From contig JAJSPD010000001.1 of the NCBI GenBank assembly GCA_021307315.1, positions 1,674,001-1,738,000 of the forward strand: a stretch of DNA of 64,000 nt, given 5' to 3'. Below the pieces are notes generated by a model that saw only the letters and a list, made by a program, of their open reading frames with translations, made no database searches and was not told the origin of the DNA. Positions 33,701 through 46,847 of this stretch are shown here, piece by piece; the stretch's first letter is position 1, and every line of letters begins with the position of its first letter. The DNA comes from Bisporella sp. PMI_857 (taxonomy: Eukaryota; Ascomycota; Leotiomycetes; Helotiales; Helotiaceae). The position numbers and the translations under genes were made by a program.

Positions 33701-34039
33701 CTCGACACAAGGGAGAGGCTCATCAGCTACGGTCAAAGACAGTCGGAGAAACACTGGCTGTGCCAGTTCTTGATCCGAGCGTGGAAGTTCAACGAATGCG
33801 AATTACCTCCTACCATGCCCTTTGTTGTTACGGATGTGGATCCCAAGGGATACTGCCTCGTTGGGATGTTGACTACGTTCAATGCCAGGGTGTATTGCGA
33901 GCTACCTAACTGGACCACAGATGAGATCGCGCCAGGAGACCAGCTTGAGGTTCAGCTCGTAGATATCGATGCTTACGACTGTAGGATAGATGTCAGATCT
34001 ATAGGGCGGTACAAGGGCGTGTTGCATTACACTTATTAG
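30753..34039 (+). CDS. cyt-4: Mitochondrial RNB-family exoribonuclease (CYT-4/DSS1 type)
   Basis: Exons 30753-30935, 30992-31314 and 31366-34039 give 1059 aa, close to Neurospora CYT-4. The family acts in mitochondrial RNA turnover and intron processing. The N-terminus 'MLRSPQLRSQASKSFVCWRC' is basic and hydroxylated, fitting a mitochondrial presequence. The RNB domain starts near residue 550 with 'ELPVYCIDDVTAHEIDDGIS', which holds the catalytic Asp cluster, followed by 'EVWIHVHVADPAARL', 'ISNVYLPERMVPMLNTSDVG' and 'CLTFSTKMNLTGDVLDF'. Later come 'KVTSPLRRFGDLLVHFQIEA' and an S1-like C-terminal barrel. The second intron is 51 nt; its acceptor at 31364-31365 was chosen because the nearer AG would leave only 29 nt and breaks the frame. 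Confidence 0.94.
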
Positions 34040-35949
34040 TGGGTCTACGATGCGAGGGAACTGATATACAATGTATAATTATGTTAGAGGGTGTATCAAC
34101 AATGATGTGTTATATGGGCTGGTAGATATCATGGCACGGCGAACTAGGATAATGATAGGTGCATGTAGTCCCTTCATAGCGTTGGAGGTATACCAGGGGC
34201 GTATATGCATTGGGAAAATAACAGAAATGAGAAAATTAGAGTTCATGCCATCATTTCCTGTTTTTGCATCCATTCCTGATCCCATCTATCTTCTATCAAA
34301 TATTCGGTCCTCCTCCTTCAGGAAAAGACATGACTAAAGCCCACACATCGACAAACATCATGTCGAATAGACATACAGTGATGCAGCATGCCATAAGCGT
34401 CTGAATTTTCTGCGTCTTGCAAACCTAACTAGCTCGCCTGGTGGTATGCTTCGCGTCACTTGCTGAATGCCATGTTTCCAGCCATGTATTCCAAGCCCAA
34501 CCAGAACGAGGCAAAAGTTGGACCACAAATATCAGGACGCAAGCTCTGCGCGCTCAACCTGCTGAGGTTCCATTAAAGGCAAGGATGTCTGGTGAAGAAG
34601 GTGAGTGACGAGAATGGCGACGGAGGCTTGTTCGTTGCGTGTTAGACCGAGCAAGAGGGTCGTGGTTTTGATGATACCTGCTTCTGGTCAACCGCTGCTG
34701 GTAGAAGTAGAAGAACAAATAATAAAAATACCTGGTCGACACACAATTCCTTGACAACAATTAAGTTCTTCCAAGCCATCAGGCTATCGGCTGGGCATAA
34801 ACAAGTAAATAAGAACTTACTCTTCATCACCAGCATCCAACCTCTTTTCGCCATGCAAATCTGCTATCAAGAAGCTAGCCTCAGAGACCAGCAGGTTTTG
34901 CGACGCTCGCCACTTTGGAGTGGCAAGCTCCGATCAAAATCAATATCCATTTCCTGCGGCCCCTTCCGTGCTGCTGCGTGATACGAAGAATGTCGAGTTC
35001 CGTTGGGCTGAATCGTTACCAGAACTCCCACGATCCTGCTGAAGCAAAGAAGGACGAGTCGACAGTGGATACGCTTCGAGCCGTAATGAGGTCAACCTGA
35101 GGCAGTCTACGAATGGCTGGCTTTCGTCCACAGTTCTAAGGATGCTAATTATGTATGCTTGAAAATGTATGTCTGGTTCCTCGACTATCTAGATGATATG
35201 ATCGCTAAACACTCGTATCTGAAGAGGTATATCCTTCTGCAGCAAGAACGAAGTATAGCCCGGTTGGCACTCTTTCTATGAAATGATTCGATGTAGGCTT
35301 GCTGTATGCATGGTTAGGAATGCATCTTGGAGAATAAATGTGGCGTGGCTTAGAGGTTTCCGTCGAAGTCGTTGAGGGATTGAACAGCGTGAAGGCTAGC
35401 AGCTCTCCTTCGGCCCTGAGTGAAAGTAGAGGGAAAGGGTATTCATAAACTCTCGAAGACGTCTTTGTGCCAGCAAAATATAGCATCAACCACGATTTCT
35501 GACCAGGGAGAGACCCAAAAATCTCGGCTCACAACGGAGCCGACATCTTAATTAGGGCTATAGGGCTCTCCCTCTACTCCCCAACCTTATGCTAAGCATG
35601 ATATATACCAGTGGTACACGTTGACAACTAACAAAGGGACCAGGCGTGTAGGTTGCCAGTTGTTAGCAGGGAAATACGTCCTCCTCGACCCCATATTTCA
35701 GCCTCCTCCACGACCTCAGTGACGCTCGCTACGCCAATCGCCGATCTTTGATCTCCCAGGTTGGCTCTGGGTGATGTAGCTTACCAGGTAAGCTAGCATG
35801 TTGATTTGTGAAATGGATTTGCTAACTTGGTTACTTATACTGGAGAAATCAAGGAATACAAATGTGAACGATAAGGCTGGCTGATAGGAGATTGGCAACC
35901 TCAGGGGCACTTTCCGAATTCTAGTCTAATATCGGCGCTATATAACAGC
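34040..35949. other. Intergenic region, 1.9 kb
   Basis: Between the 3' ends of the RNB gene (+) and QNS1 (-). On the minus strand, 34554-34854, three short open segments with GTAAGT/GTATTT donors could form a small spliced gene starting MAKRGWMLVMK, but no single splicing pattern is convincing. The remaining ORFs are short and featureless. Confidence 0.4.
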
Positions 35950-38900
35950 TCACTCATCTTTCTGATGAGACCCTTCGGCCTCCTTCTCTAACTTCTCAAC
36001 ATGTTTCTCCATCTTCTTGAACGGCCAGCTGAATGTGGGATAAAGAATAGGTCTCAAATCAAACCTATTATCGTCGCACCCATAATTCTCAGAGTGCAAA
36101 GCCGGCGTTAACACCACTTGCTTGTGGCGGTTGATAGAGTAGTAGTAAAAGAAATGCCTCACTTTTTCGTAGATCTGTCGTGGCGTGTATCGGTCGGCCC
36201 AAACGGAAGTTTTCAAGAGATTTTCATACATAGCCCAAGGTCCTCGTTTCTCGATTTTCCGCATCCTGCCCATTACACCCAGGTCTGCGTATGTCACGCC
36301 CATTTGGTCTTCGTCGGACTGAACGTAGGAGGATGTTATAGGTCTACAGGGAGCTCAAAGTCAATATTTTCATCTGAATAAAGCTTGATACCCTGATATA
36401 TGTAAGAAGGGAATTATAACTCACTCTAATTCGGCAGTAGGAGTTGCTTCACAGAAAGCATCTAAAATCGGCAATTCGAAGGCGTCTCGCGACCATCTCA
36501 CAAATGCTACTAGATCAACCTTGTCGATGCCACCAATCGGGTTAATATCAGCACTAGAGTTGTCATACTTAGTGTAATAACCTAAGTGGTATCAGCTTGT
36601 TCTCCTTATATATATCCCTTGAAGACTGCCCCCCCAGACTTACCTCTGAGCTGTTCAGATAAGTTTCCCGACCCCAAAACCAGCAAGGACCCCGGGTTCG
36701 GTCGTTTGCGTACTATAACAGTTAGCACTGTAGAAACTTGAAATGCGGCAGAAAGCTCCAGAGCTGGGGCTGCCTCAGTAGCCCAAACACCAGGACAAAG
36801 CGCGTCTCTGGGCCCACTTAATCAAAGCTGACTTATTTGAATGGAAATTACATACTGAGAGGCAAGAGTTGGGCGAACATGTACGTCAAAACCATTCGTG
36901 ATCTAGCCTGAATATTCTGAAGAGCAAGATTTTCAGCGCCTGTTCCGTCGTGCACTGTGAATCTAGGCGTAAAACTGGTTGCAAGTGTGAAGACTCTAGT
37001 GATGGCACTGACTACCGAGTCCATATCTATATTCAAATGATAGCTTCCCAAATCCCCGGCTAATTGCTTAGCTCGACCACGCGTGTCTGAACTCGAGTTT
37101 GTAGTTCCGATGTAGCATGTGTGGAATAATCGGCTTGATATCTCTTGTGGAGTGGCTGGCAACCATGTCGAGTCTTGTGGCTCTGCCACTAATCTTCGAA
37201 GGTCTTTTATGACCTGTTTATTGTTTTCCTTCGTAATGGCAGAGTGTACAATTCGGCACATGGAGAAGACTATCAGAGCGGTTGAGCATGAATCTAGACC
37301 ACCCGAAAGCGGAAGAAAGAACCTGAAAACATTAACAGAAGAAGATAATCATGGTTGAAGGTCTTACCCAGCTATTCCTGTGGAAGAACCGCCTCCACAG
37401 CGTCGCAAGTAATCCCACAGGAAGGCTCCGGCGCTTAAGGAAATCTCCTCACTCGGAATATGGTAATTAACCTCCTCCAATGGCTGAGTGAGCTTGGTCT
37501 TCGAGTGTATACCAGCTCCGAGCGAGATTGGCACTTCAATCCTCTGGTATGGTGGAGCATGGCTCCCTTGAAGACTTCGTGATATGGAGGTGCGGAAACT
37601 CCTGACTTCCTCCAAATCAACACTGTGGCGAGTTAGCATATCAAACGCAGGAGCTCCAGAGCTCGCAACTTTCTTAAGAGCCAAAACAGCAAGAAAATGC
37701 AGGCTCTCGGTTCAGGACAGCCCACGAGCTTCCTTGACTAAAGGTGACTTATTTGTATGGAAAGTGGTTCGTACGTGCATGTGACGACCTCAACATCATT
37801 GAGTGAGAACTGCTTCCCCATCACTATTGCTCTTCCATTCATGAAGATGCCACAGGACCCATCAAAATACAGCCTTCCATCTCCATCCATGCCTCGTTGA
37901 TTCGCGTACACTTTTCTCGATGTTAGCACTTGTTCTTGTGGTTCCTGCACCAGAGATCTGTAGCCTCATGGGCCTGTTTTAGGAGCTTAAATTGCAAATT
38001 AAAGAAGTCCTCTCGGCTCTAAATACAGCTCCCGAGCTCTAGGCAAGGGGGATATAATTTCCTGAGTGGAATTAACTTACTGTAAATACCGCCTGCACGT
38101 GTGCAGTGCATGATGAGGTCGATGCGCTGTCGTAACTTACGAAGCTCATGGTGGCTTCCGCTTGAATTCGTAAAAATCTCTACTCCATTAAGTCCCATAT
38201 GAATACCAGGGTTGTTTGGCGTAAAGAGCTCTTCACATGTTTCTGCGCCTACGCATGTATCATAGGTGCTCAGAACTGCATCCCCGAATGGCACAGTCTT
38301 TTGTCCTGTGATTTCGCCTACTATACGCTCAAGGTAGTAGTCCTCTACATACCGCGCCTTTGCCCATGGGGTGAACCTAGTTCAATGAATTAACACCTCG
38401 ATACTGCTGTTGCATGAAAGGGTCCGGGGCTCAAAAACTTATCTGTCTTAAGAGCTGAGACATAAAGATAAAAAGTGCTCTTGTTCCTAGACAACTTGCG
38501 AGATTCACGGCTGTTATACAAGACGGCAGTTCTAAAGAAAATAAAACCTACCATCGGCCTTCTCTATAATTCCCATCATCAGCTAGGAACTGTGTAACGG
38601 AGCCGCGGAATTAGCTTGCTCATTTACGCATGTTTCAAGAGTTGGATCGCATTCCAGGAGTAACTTGCTCTCAAGGTATGCACGTGCTGCTTAAAAGTAT
38701 CTTGAGAGCAAAGAACTCATAAACCATCAGGGCAGAAGGATTTGCTTTAAGCGCTGAACTTACCAGTTTTGGTCTGATCAGAAGGACTTTGCGGTTCAGC
38801 ACGATGACCCGACAGTTGTACCTCACATTGCGGTGTCTAACTGGGGCACCAAGGTCTAGAAGGATATCTTGACATTCAGGCTATCAAAATTTCGGAGTTA

Positions 38901-39823
38901 GCTTGCAAGTTTCTTAAAAGTTACTTGAGAAACGTGCTGTGATGAGTACATGCATATCCTGAAATCCAAAGCTTGTACAAATCATAAACTAAAAGTTCTA
39001 CTCTAATAATCTAATACTTACATGGTCAATGATCTGAGCTAACATCTCCCAAGAATGGAGATATGTATCACCCTCCAGAAAATGGTCCTGGCAGCTGTAC
39101 CCGGTGGTTTCGAGCTCCGGACCGACACGTAGATTGGATCCAGCAGCTATATGGTAAGCCCCAGAGTCAGCCCAGCCACTACAGTCATGATCTAGAGTAA
39201 AAGCACTGCTCCAGCTCTCATAACACCCTTGAGAGCAGGAAATACTCTGCAGGATATTGACCTACCTTTTGCCTGCCGAATAGACTCAATGATACGATCA
39301 CGATTACCCTATGCACATCGTCATCAGAAATGCGTTTCCTTCCAACGAGTAATATAGAAGACTCCGCACCTCGAAATCGAGCGCCCATTGATTAAGTGAG
39401 CTGGACAAAGGTTAGCCACATCTCCGACAAAACCAAGCAATATTATCCCATATGATCAAAGATCTGAAAGCAAGCTCCGGCTAACATAAAGCCCAGGGCG
39501 CACAAGCCCATGCTTGAGATATATATCTAGAACCTTGGCATGCTGAGTTTGCTCGCATAGATAATCATCGAAGCTAGCAGTTCTGTACCATGGGGGACGG
39601 AGAAGGAGAAATGTCTCATGCTGGTTATTGGTTTGGCGTGCCGACAGGGCCGCATGTATTTCTGACCGGGCTTGCCTTAAACTTGGGAGGCACACACTAG
39701 ACTTTACGGTATGACAGGGCGTGCGATATCATGATTGGGAGTTGGAAGCGATAGGTGAATGGAGAATTCGAAGATGGTAAAATACACGACTTACCATGTT
39801 GCAAGCGTGACGTAAGGCGCCAT
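35950..39823 (-). CDS. QNS1: Glutamine-dependent NAD+ synthetase, 13 exons
   Basis: Exons 39795-39823, 39370-39400, 39266-39308, 39022-39146, 38764-38880, 38552-38589, 38081-38376, 37775-37910, 37368-37622, 36856-37322, 36644-36712, 36425-36581 and 35950-36343 sum to 2157 nt, 718 aa (yeast Qns1 is of similar size). It amidates nicotinic acid adenine dinucleotide using glutamine. The N-terminal nitrilase domain has '[20 protein letters not shown]', '[16 protein letters not shown]' with the catalytic Glu, '[17 protein letters not shown]' with the Lys, and '[15 protein letters not shown]' with the Cys. The synthetase domain has the ATP loop '[19 protein letters not shown]' and '[18 protein letters not shown]'. 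Every junction rebuilds family sequence in frame. A Gly/Ser insertion ([11 protein letters not shown]) precedes the ATP loop. Four exons are under 45 nt, an unusually fragmented 5' half. Confidence 0.95.
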
Positions 39824-42800
39824 ATTGCAGAGCTTTGACTACCTCTGAATATGTATCGATACTTTTATATTTCTGTCGTTGTGTCGTACATAGATGGTGG
39901 TATATTTGGGGATGAAGCCTAGGCGGAAACTCATGGGAGGTCATTTTGCGTCATGATTGGAAGCGATATCGGAGCTAAGCTGAAATAGGGAGTGACTAAA
40001 TGCCAAATGGGTCACGTGAAGAGCCTTAAGTACTTGTGAAGTCTCTTGGAAAAACTGCTCTCGAACGTAGGTATATGTAAAAGAAGATTGACTCGTGGAC
40101 TGGAGTATACCAGTTACTTGTTATTAAGTCTACAGTTGTTAGTCTGGGTATTGCCTTACCGATAAGTACTTAGTACAAAACTTTCGGGGCTTGCTGGCCA
40201 TTGATATTCAACTTCCAGAAGAATAAAATAAGTAACTTTCCCCTAGGCACGCTTCTAAGTAAAAGCTTTAGTTTGTTCTAAAGTGAGCGATGATTACTTG
40301 AGAGTTCTCCTCGTCATGGCATAACTACACATCTCTAGCGATAAACTCGGCTAGGTAAAAGGGTCTCCCAAGTTCTTGATCAAACACAAGTCATTCAAAT
40401 ACATGTGATTGTCTTGATTCAACATCTGTGTTGCTGATTATGCAATATGACTTGAAGTAACACCATCCTTCCTTGTTTTCAGATAGTGAGGGGTGAGAGG
40501 GCAATGTCGTAGTGTAAATGGCAGGCTCGGCTGACGTGCCAGTCCATTTGAGCTTATAGAGAGAAAGAAAGACATTTCTGCTAGAAAGAGTATGATGCCC
40601 GTCTCCTCACTTGGCTGACGTGTTCAAGTAGGAGATTCCTCAATCTGGATGAATGCATAGATGGTGGCTGCGCACTCGGCTTCCTTTTGCCATTCTCAAC
40701 AATTGTTCTATAGTCTCCTGATATTGGTGGCGATATCTGGTAGCGATGGTTCGGCCCGTGTTTCTTTTTGACATTGCAGGAAACCTGTTTTGGGATTGGC
40801 AATGAAATGCTGTTGTTACTTGATTGATCAGAGTTCTCTGGAGACAAGGCCTGCTTGGGGTAGGTCGCCTCAAGGGCTCCCTTGAGGATATATTGCTTAT
40901 CTATATATCCCAAAAGATGAGCGTGGTTAGGGAGGTATAGTAGCCCGAATGCAGACCTCTATTAGCGAAGCCAGAGGCATCGCTGTCACGAGGGCGGCTA
41001 CAGTCTTATGCGTAGCCTTCTAGACTCTTCGGATTGCAGAATCTCGGCATGGCTTGCCCTATCTCTAGCATATATGCATATTGAGCTTTGCCATAACGGA
41101 ACTTGGTCCGGTAACAAAACCGCCCTAAATTCCTTTTGTGATTTCTTCTTTTTGGGGAGGAGTTGCATGTCCCGCCTCAATCGAATCCCTGAGTGCTAGC
41201 CTGGCGTTTTCCAACATGGTGATCCATGACTCGTTCATGTTGACCGATCTCTTTTCAGCGAAACAATGGACCCAAAGGCCGCATTCTACCACCAAAATAT
41301 TTGCTGATAATATGCCGCGTACTCTATGATATAATATAGCCTCTTCTGCCCGAAAGACATCAGCTGAACATTATGCTAATATAGTCTTATAAGCTACATA
41401 CCGTATACTTTGTAAGTTGGGAAGACACCCTTTGTGGGTGAATGCTATAACCCTTACCCCCCTGCGCTATAGCTATGACTATACCAAATCTATATCAAAT
41501 GGACGAACAGACCATCGTTCATGAGTAGTGAAGTTTATTATTCTTAGGGACTGGGGTGTACCGGACCAGCCCGCCGAACAAAAGCAAACACACATTGACT
41601 GGGGTTCATAGTTTGGTAAAGTCAATTCGCTCTGGGTCCTTGCCCTACAGTAACGTCGCATCCAGGGATATCTATAGCATTAAACAATGTCAATGCCAAA
41701 GCGCGTACAACAGCATCTCTTAAACTTCCCCTCAATGCTCGCCCCCCAAGACTCTTCCCTCTGTACAAGGCTCCTCAACCGCATCGTCCCAGACCCATCG
41801 CATTTCTTTAAACGATCATGACAGCATGCTGTACTGCACGGACGAGGGGAACATGCATCCGAACCTATCATTACGCTCCCCAGGTTTGCAAACGGCTGGA
41901 TGGGGAGCTGTATGTGCGATGTTATACCTCTGCATCAGCTTGGATCGTCTTGGGGATGCTGCGCTGCTCTCGCCTGTCTGCAGCAACTATGTTGATGCGA
42001 TGGTACGCTGCAGGGCGGTCTGCAATATTTTCTTGTCTACTACCTCAAAACCACACGGACAAAGTCCCGGGGACTTCGAACAGCGGCCCATCGCGTCTTG
42101 CTTTAACTGGCGTCGCATAAGAATGCATAACGGTGGCTTGAAAAAGCTGATCTTGCATGCTGCTGTACGTCTTCCGTAGTTTGCGGCGTTTTTTTGCTTT
42201 TGTTTTGTGACGTTGCAGTATTGTCATCCTTATCGGCTTGACGTTCTTATCGGCATAGATAGTGGTGAACGAAAGTTGCCGGTGTTTGTCGGTAGATATC
42301 AGTAGAAGTCTCAAGTTATGGCTCGGATCTCTGTTTGCGGCCCGTTTTGTTTAGGAACAAGTATGATCAGCTTGCTGCCGAAAAATGATTTGCCATGGTT
42401 AGGGTGCAGAACAGGTGATGGTCGGTGGGTAGCTAAGCTGTTAGGGAGGGTTGCAGTTCGGATCGGGAACCCCTACATGACGATCATATCAAAACAAGGG
42501 CATAAAACACCTGCGTTAACAGTGGGGAAAATTCAGTTAAAAATCACTCGTCAAAGGCGCGATGCCAGACTAGGGACGACCTCCGTATAGGCTCCATATA
42601 GTACTGTACAGTAATCGAGGTGAGAAGCGTAACTGTCACGCCCCAATCTCATGAATGGGAAATGGGGGCTAAGCGAGGGGGTTATCAATCAAGTATTATG
42701 AAGTTTTGACTTATACAGTATAGAAATATACAACCTGCTGTCGCACGTCAGCATTTTTGATTAAAACCGTGTTTGCATCACGAACCAAATTGGATGCTCA

Positions 42801-44537
42801 GCACGTAATTTTCGAAAATCTTGATGTTGGATGGCAAATCATGCAATAGATGATGTTATATATGATCTGGTTCATGTCTGTAGAGATAGTGCAAATGGGA
42901 AGATAATGCTAAAATGAACCCATGCTCGATATCCTAACGCCTCCCTCCTCCCAGTTGTGCTCCAGAATCAGAATTGCGCTTATGAGTCTCTGTCACTCAT
43001 CATTACTTTTTCCGTATCCAACCCATTCTAGCCCCTTCGCCTCTTCCAAATCCCTAGCTCATGAATCCCATGAGATCCAGCTCGATTCTGTATGAAAGGA
43101 GCTTCGATAGAAAGCTTTGACCGTAAATTCGTAAGAATCTAAATGAATGTGAAGACATATATGCTCCTGCCGTTGACGCCTGGCTGTGAAATGCAATAAC
43201 TCCCTTCCCTTAGAACGACGGGCGCTTTGTGGTAACCATCAAAGCCAAATGAAGTAAGAGTGTCCTCAACTCGCGTTCGTTTCCTCAGAAATAGCCTTGC
43301 AATGAATAGTGCCTCATAAGCGGTGTTTCAGCCACAAATTGGGCACTTCCCAGCCACGAGTATATATCGTTCGTGGGGGCTTCTTGCGCAGCGATGTTCT
43401 TTCCGTCCGTCCATAGACGTTTGGAAGAAATGCGCTCCTGGATCTCGACACGACTCATAGATATAATAGTTTTTAGCATACTCGCACATTTTTGAGTTAG
43501 GGGATCCTTCTCGAGACTGAGTTGAATTAGCATCATAGGAAGTTGGGTGTAAATTGTAATTGAGAAAAAGAATTGCATCTTACCCCCACAGAGTAAATGC
43601 TTGAGATGAATGAGCCTGAGCTTCTGAAGAAGCAAGAGATGGGCAAGAAGTGAAGTTAATGTTTATATATACACGAGGTGGAACATGCCTCGCATATATA
43701 ATTGAGAGCTAAGGAGGAAGAGGGCTAGAGCAACAGCTCCGACAGAAGGGAACAAGAAGCAGATATATAGAGCAGCGTGGGAAACGTACGAGATGTTTTC
43801 GGATGGGAACGACTGAGGTCTATAAGAACATGCGTCCCTGTGCTATGGCCGCCAAGCCCTTGTAGGAAGGAAAGGTTCATAGTGGTACTGAAGACATAGT
43901 GGGACCATTATTCGGGGATCCATGGTCAGAACTCAGAAACCAGACAAAGCAATGTCTGCGAAGGCGATCCCCACCAACCAAGTGGCGGATGCAAGTGACA
44001 TCCGTTCCCGAACTTAGGATCCATGGTCTGTCAGAGCGATCCCAGACCTTTTCCCGGGCCTCTACCGACATACGAAAGCCTCAAAAGTGGATATGGGACT
44101 AGACACCGATCTTGATGTTGGATGCTCACACAAAGTCTTGGGAAGGCTGTTCTGGCGGGGTTACTGTAACTTTGTATGGAGACCTTGCCGGCAGAGGAGA
44201 GTATGCGTTGGAGCATTGAGGCCCCGGACTCTGTGACTTAAAAGCTTGTAATATGAGGTCCAAGCAACGACTGTGTTACCTACTGAACTTACCTGCTACT
44301 ACGAGTGTTAGCGATACTTAGCCGGCGGCCGGTAGCCGAAAGTGACTGAACTTTGTTCATGTAAGGCCAAAATTTGTATCACAAAACAACTTGTCTCTGG
44401 CCACGCACGTGTGTGCGTACCCAAGTAGGGTTGTGAATGTGCATTTGGCAGCTGCACCTACCTGGCCCTGCAGCTAGGATGGTGCAGCCGGGGGGAGGGG
44501 TGGAATACCCCTGATAGAGTTTTTATATCAACAAGAT

Positions 44538-44567
44538 ACTGGGACTGGAACTGGGACTGGGACTGGG
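44538..44567. repeat. Short tandem hexamer repeat, ACTGGG-type
   Basis: Five imperfect copies of ACTGGG (one reads ACTGGA) run in tandem. Microsatellite-like; no coding role is apparent. Confidence 0.7.
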
Positions 44568-45867
44568 TAGTGGGGAACCTGAACCCAATGTGGTGAATGC
44601 AGTCAGGCAGGCAGGGAGGGAGCGAGGAAGGGAACGAGAGAGTAAGATTCCCAGCAGAACCCGTCGCTTGGACCTTTCACCACCATGATAAGATCCTCAT
44701 CGGACACATGCGCAACAGGGGAGGGGGGTTAGAAGAAATGATTGTCGCACAAATCGTGACAAAATACCTTTTCAGCGAGTTAAGGTTTGATCCCAACTTT
44801 CTCGCGGGAGGGGGGTTTGGGTTCCAGCAATTATTGTCGGAAAACCGTGAGAGGTCAATGGTGGTGACTAGAGGAGAAACATGAATGAATGGTGAAGCAA
44901 GGTCCAGGCAAAACCCCCTCCTAAGACGGCCATAACTTGACATCAGCATAATCAGAACCAGCATCAGAACCAGAACCACGATGTAAATTAAAACCTGGGT
45001 GATTTCCATGATTGATTGATATCCGCGCAGTGAAACAAAAGCCGTAGAATACCGGATTAGTTAGTCTTGTACTGTTGTGATGAGGCATTATTAGCATGAA
45101 GGAAGAAGTTAGAAGGAAGGGATGACAAACCTAAAAAAACAAGCACAAATGAAATGCAAATTTACGAAAGTGGAAACGTTGCCCGAGCTAATAAAAGGGA
45201 TGGCCGTTGTTGATATTTGATGCTGTGGTTTGTTGTAAAGTTAAGTAAATTTGGATTTACAATTCCTATGCTCGGGCCGGACAGGGCAGGACAGCAGAAT
45301 GATAATCCTCCCCCGTCAGGATTGGAAGAGATGCACAGTAGCGTATATTACTATCTACGTACGTGGACCAAAAAACAACCCCATGTTTGTGGGTGCTCAA
45401 CAAATCCAAACCCACATGTCACCTGTTAATCAACCACCATTTAGCATTTGTGACGTGATGAGTGAATGAGAAAAGTAATAACGAAAAGAAGGTCCGTCAT
45501 AAACTCCCGACAGACACTTGTCCCTAGTCCCGTTTCCAGTAACATACGATTTCCGAGCTTATGGTCAAAGAGAGCGGCTCACAACAAGGATATTACTTGA
45601 AGCAGATCACTGTAACACGATTCCTTTTCTGTTGTTTTTGGGGGGGTTTTCTTTTTCCCTCTATTTTTCACTTTTGCTTTTTCGTTTTCATTTTTATTTT
45701 ATTTTTCGGACGCTTTTTCGGAGGATACTTCATCATTCCTATTTATAATTGCCAGCCCATTCTATGGTTGAAGGACATATTTGAATCAAACATCCTATAG
45801 AGGATCAGCCGAAACAAGATCACCATAACAACAACAATAATAATAATATTACCTTCTCTCTCATTTG

Positions 45868-45882
45868 AAAAAAAAAAAAAAA
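45868..45882. repeat. Poly-A run of 15
   Basis: A homopolymer of 15 A follows a TAATAATAATATT-type AT-rich block; a second run of 13 A lies at 45993-46005. Common in fungal intergenic DNA. Confidence 0.8.
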
Positions 45883-46847
45883 GTAAATTAGCAAAATCTC
45901 ATTCCGAACCCTGACTTATTGACTCGTTTGTTTTTCCCAGCCTAGACACAGTAGAGTGAGGTCTAAGATCAAAGTAAAATAATTAATAAACCAAAAAAAA
46001 AAAAAGTAAGGATACTTTGTCGCCCATGGGAAGGGAGGTACGGGAGGGACCTTGATGGCTAAACTTTGATTGCTTTTAAATCATTTACTACTGTACCTTA
46101 GCGGTTCCCGCCTAAAAACTTTGGTCTGCTTACCATAGATACCCTCTACTCTAAATTCGGGTTAATTAGAGGCGGACAATGTTTGGGGTTGAAAATGTTG
46201 CTTGTACCGGAAACTCTATTTTGCTTTTGGTCTTTTCCCACAAATCGCTCTTCTCACGACCGAGGCAAAGTACTTACTTAGACTTTCCTTCCGCCCCCCC
46301 ACCACCACCAACACCACAGACCCAGGTCATAAGAAGGGACAAGGCTCATCTGCCTTGCTTCAAAACTTCCTGCTGAACCTCAAGAAGATAAGGGTCTCAC
46401 CTGCCGGTCGTTAGGTCTAAGTGGGACAATCTTCCGGCACTCAGATGGGATTTGACAGAGATCCCATCAATCGGAACGAGTACGATCGGAGCGAACGGTC
46501 ACAGAACATAGCCCCCCCCCCTCCCCGGCAAAGCGCTCGGGCTTGGAACTGTCACAGCCGGCGGGGCTTGGACTATTCAAGAGCCCTTGCTGGGTGATTT
46601 GAGTTTGTGTACACGAATTATGGGCTGACAGAAAAATCCTGAAAGCTATGGCCAGAACACGTGGGAGATAAACAGTCACACTCGCTGACAGGTACCTGAA
46701 CATATCGCGTGTGGTCGTGATATCCTTTCAATTATTATGTATACCAAAAAAACTTCACCCTCTGAATACAAAGTCCGCGGATCATCTCCCCCACCCAATT
46801 ATACATATGTACAACCGCTATCCAAAACCGTTATCCAAGGATGGCTT

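Larger units (their letters stand above)
39824..46847. other. Gene-poor tract, 7.0 kb
   Basis: No gene could be supported in seven kilobases. The longest frames are 40581-40913 (-), 41826-42179 (+), 43285-43635 (-) and 44677-45009 (-), each under 120 codons with no domain or signal. The part from 44.4 to 46.5 kb is rich in simple sequence: an (ACTGGG)n-like repeat, A-runs of 13-15 and a C-run of 10. I see no transposase, reverse transcriptase, long terminal repeat or inverted repeat. It could hold long UTRs, non-coding RNA or decayed sequence. Confidence 0.4.

Noticed and set aside
41826..42179. Cys-containing 117-codon frame as a secreted protein
   Set aside because: No signal peptide at its start, overlapping frame of similar size, no splice support.
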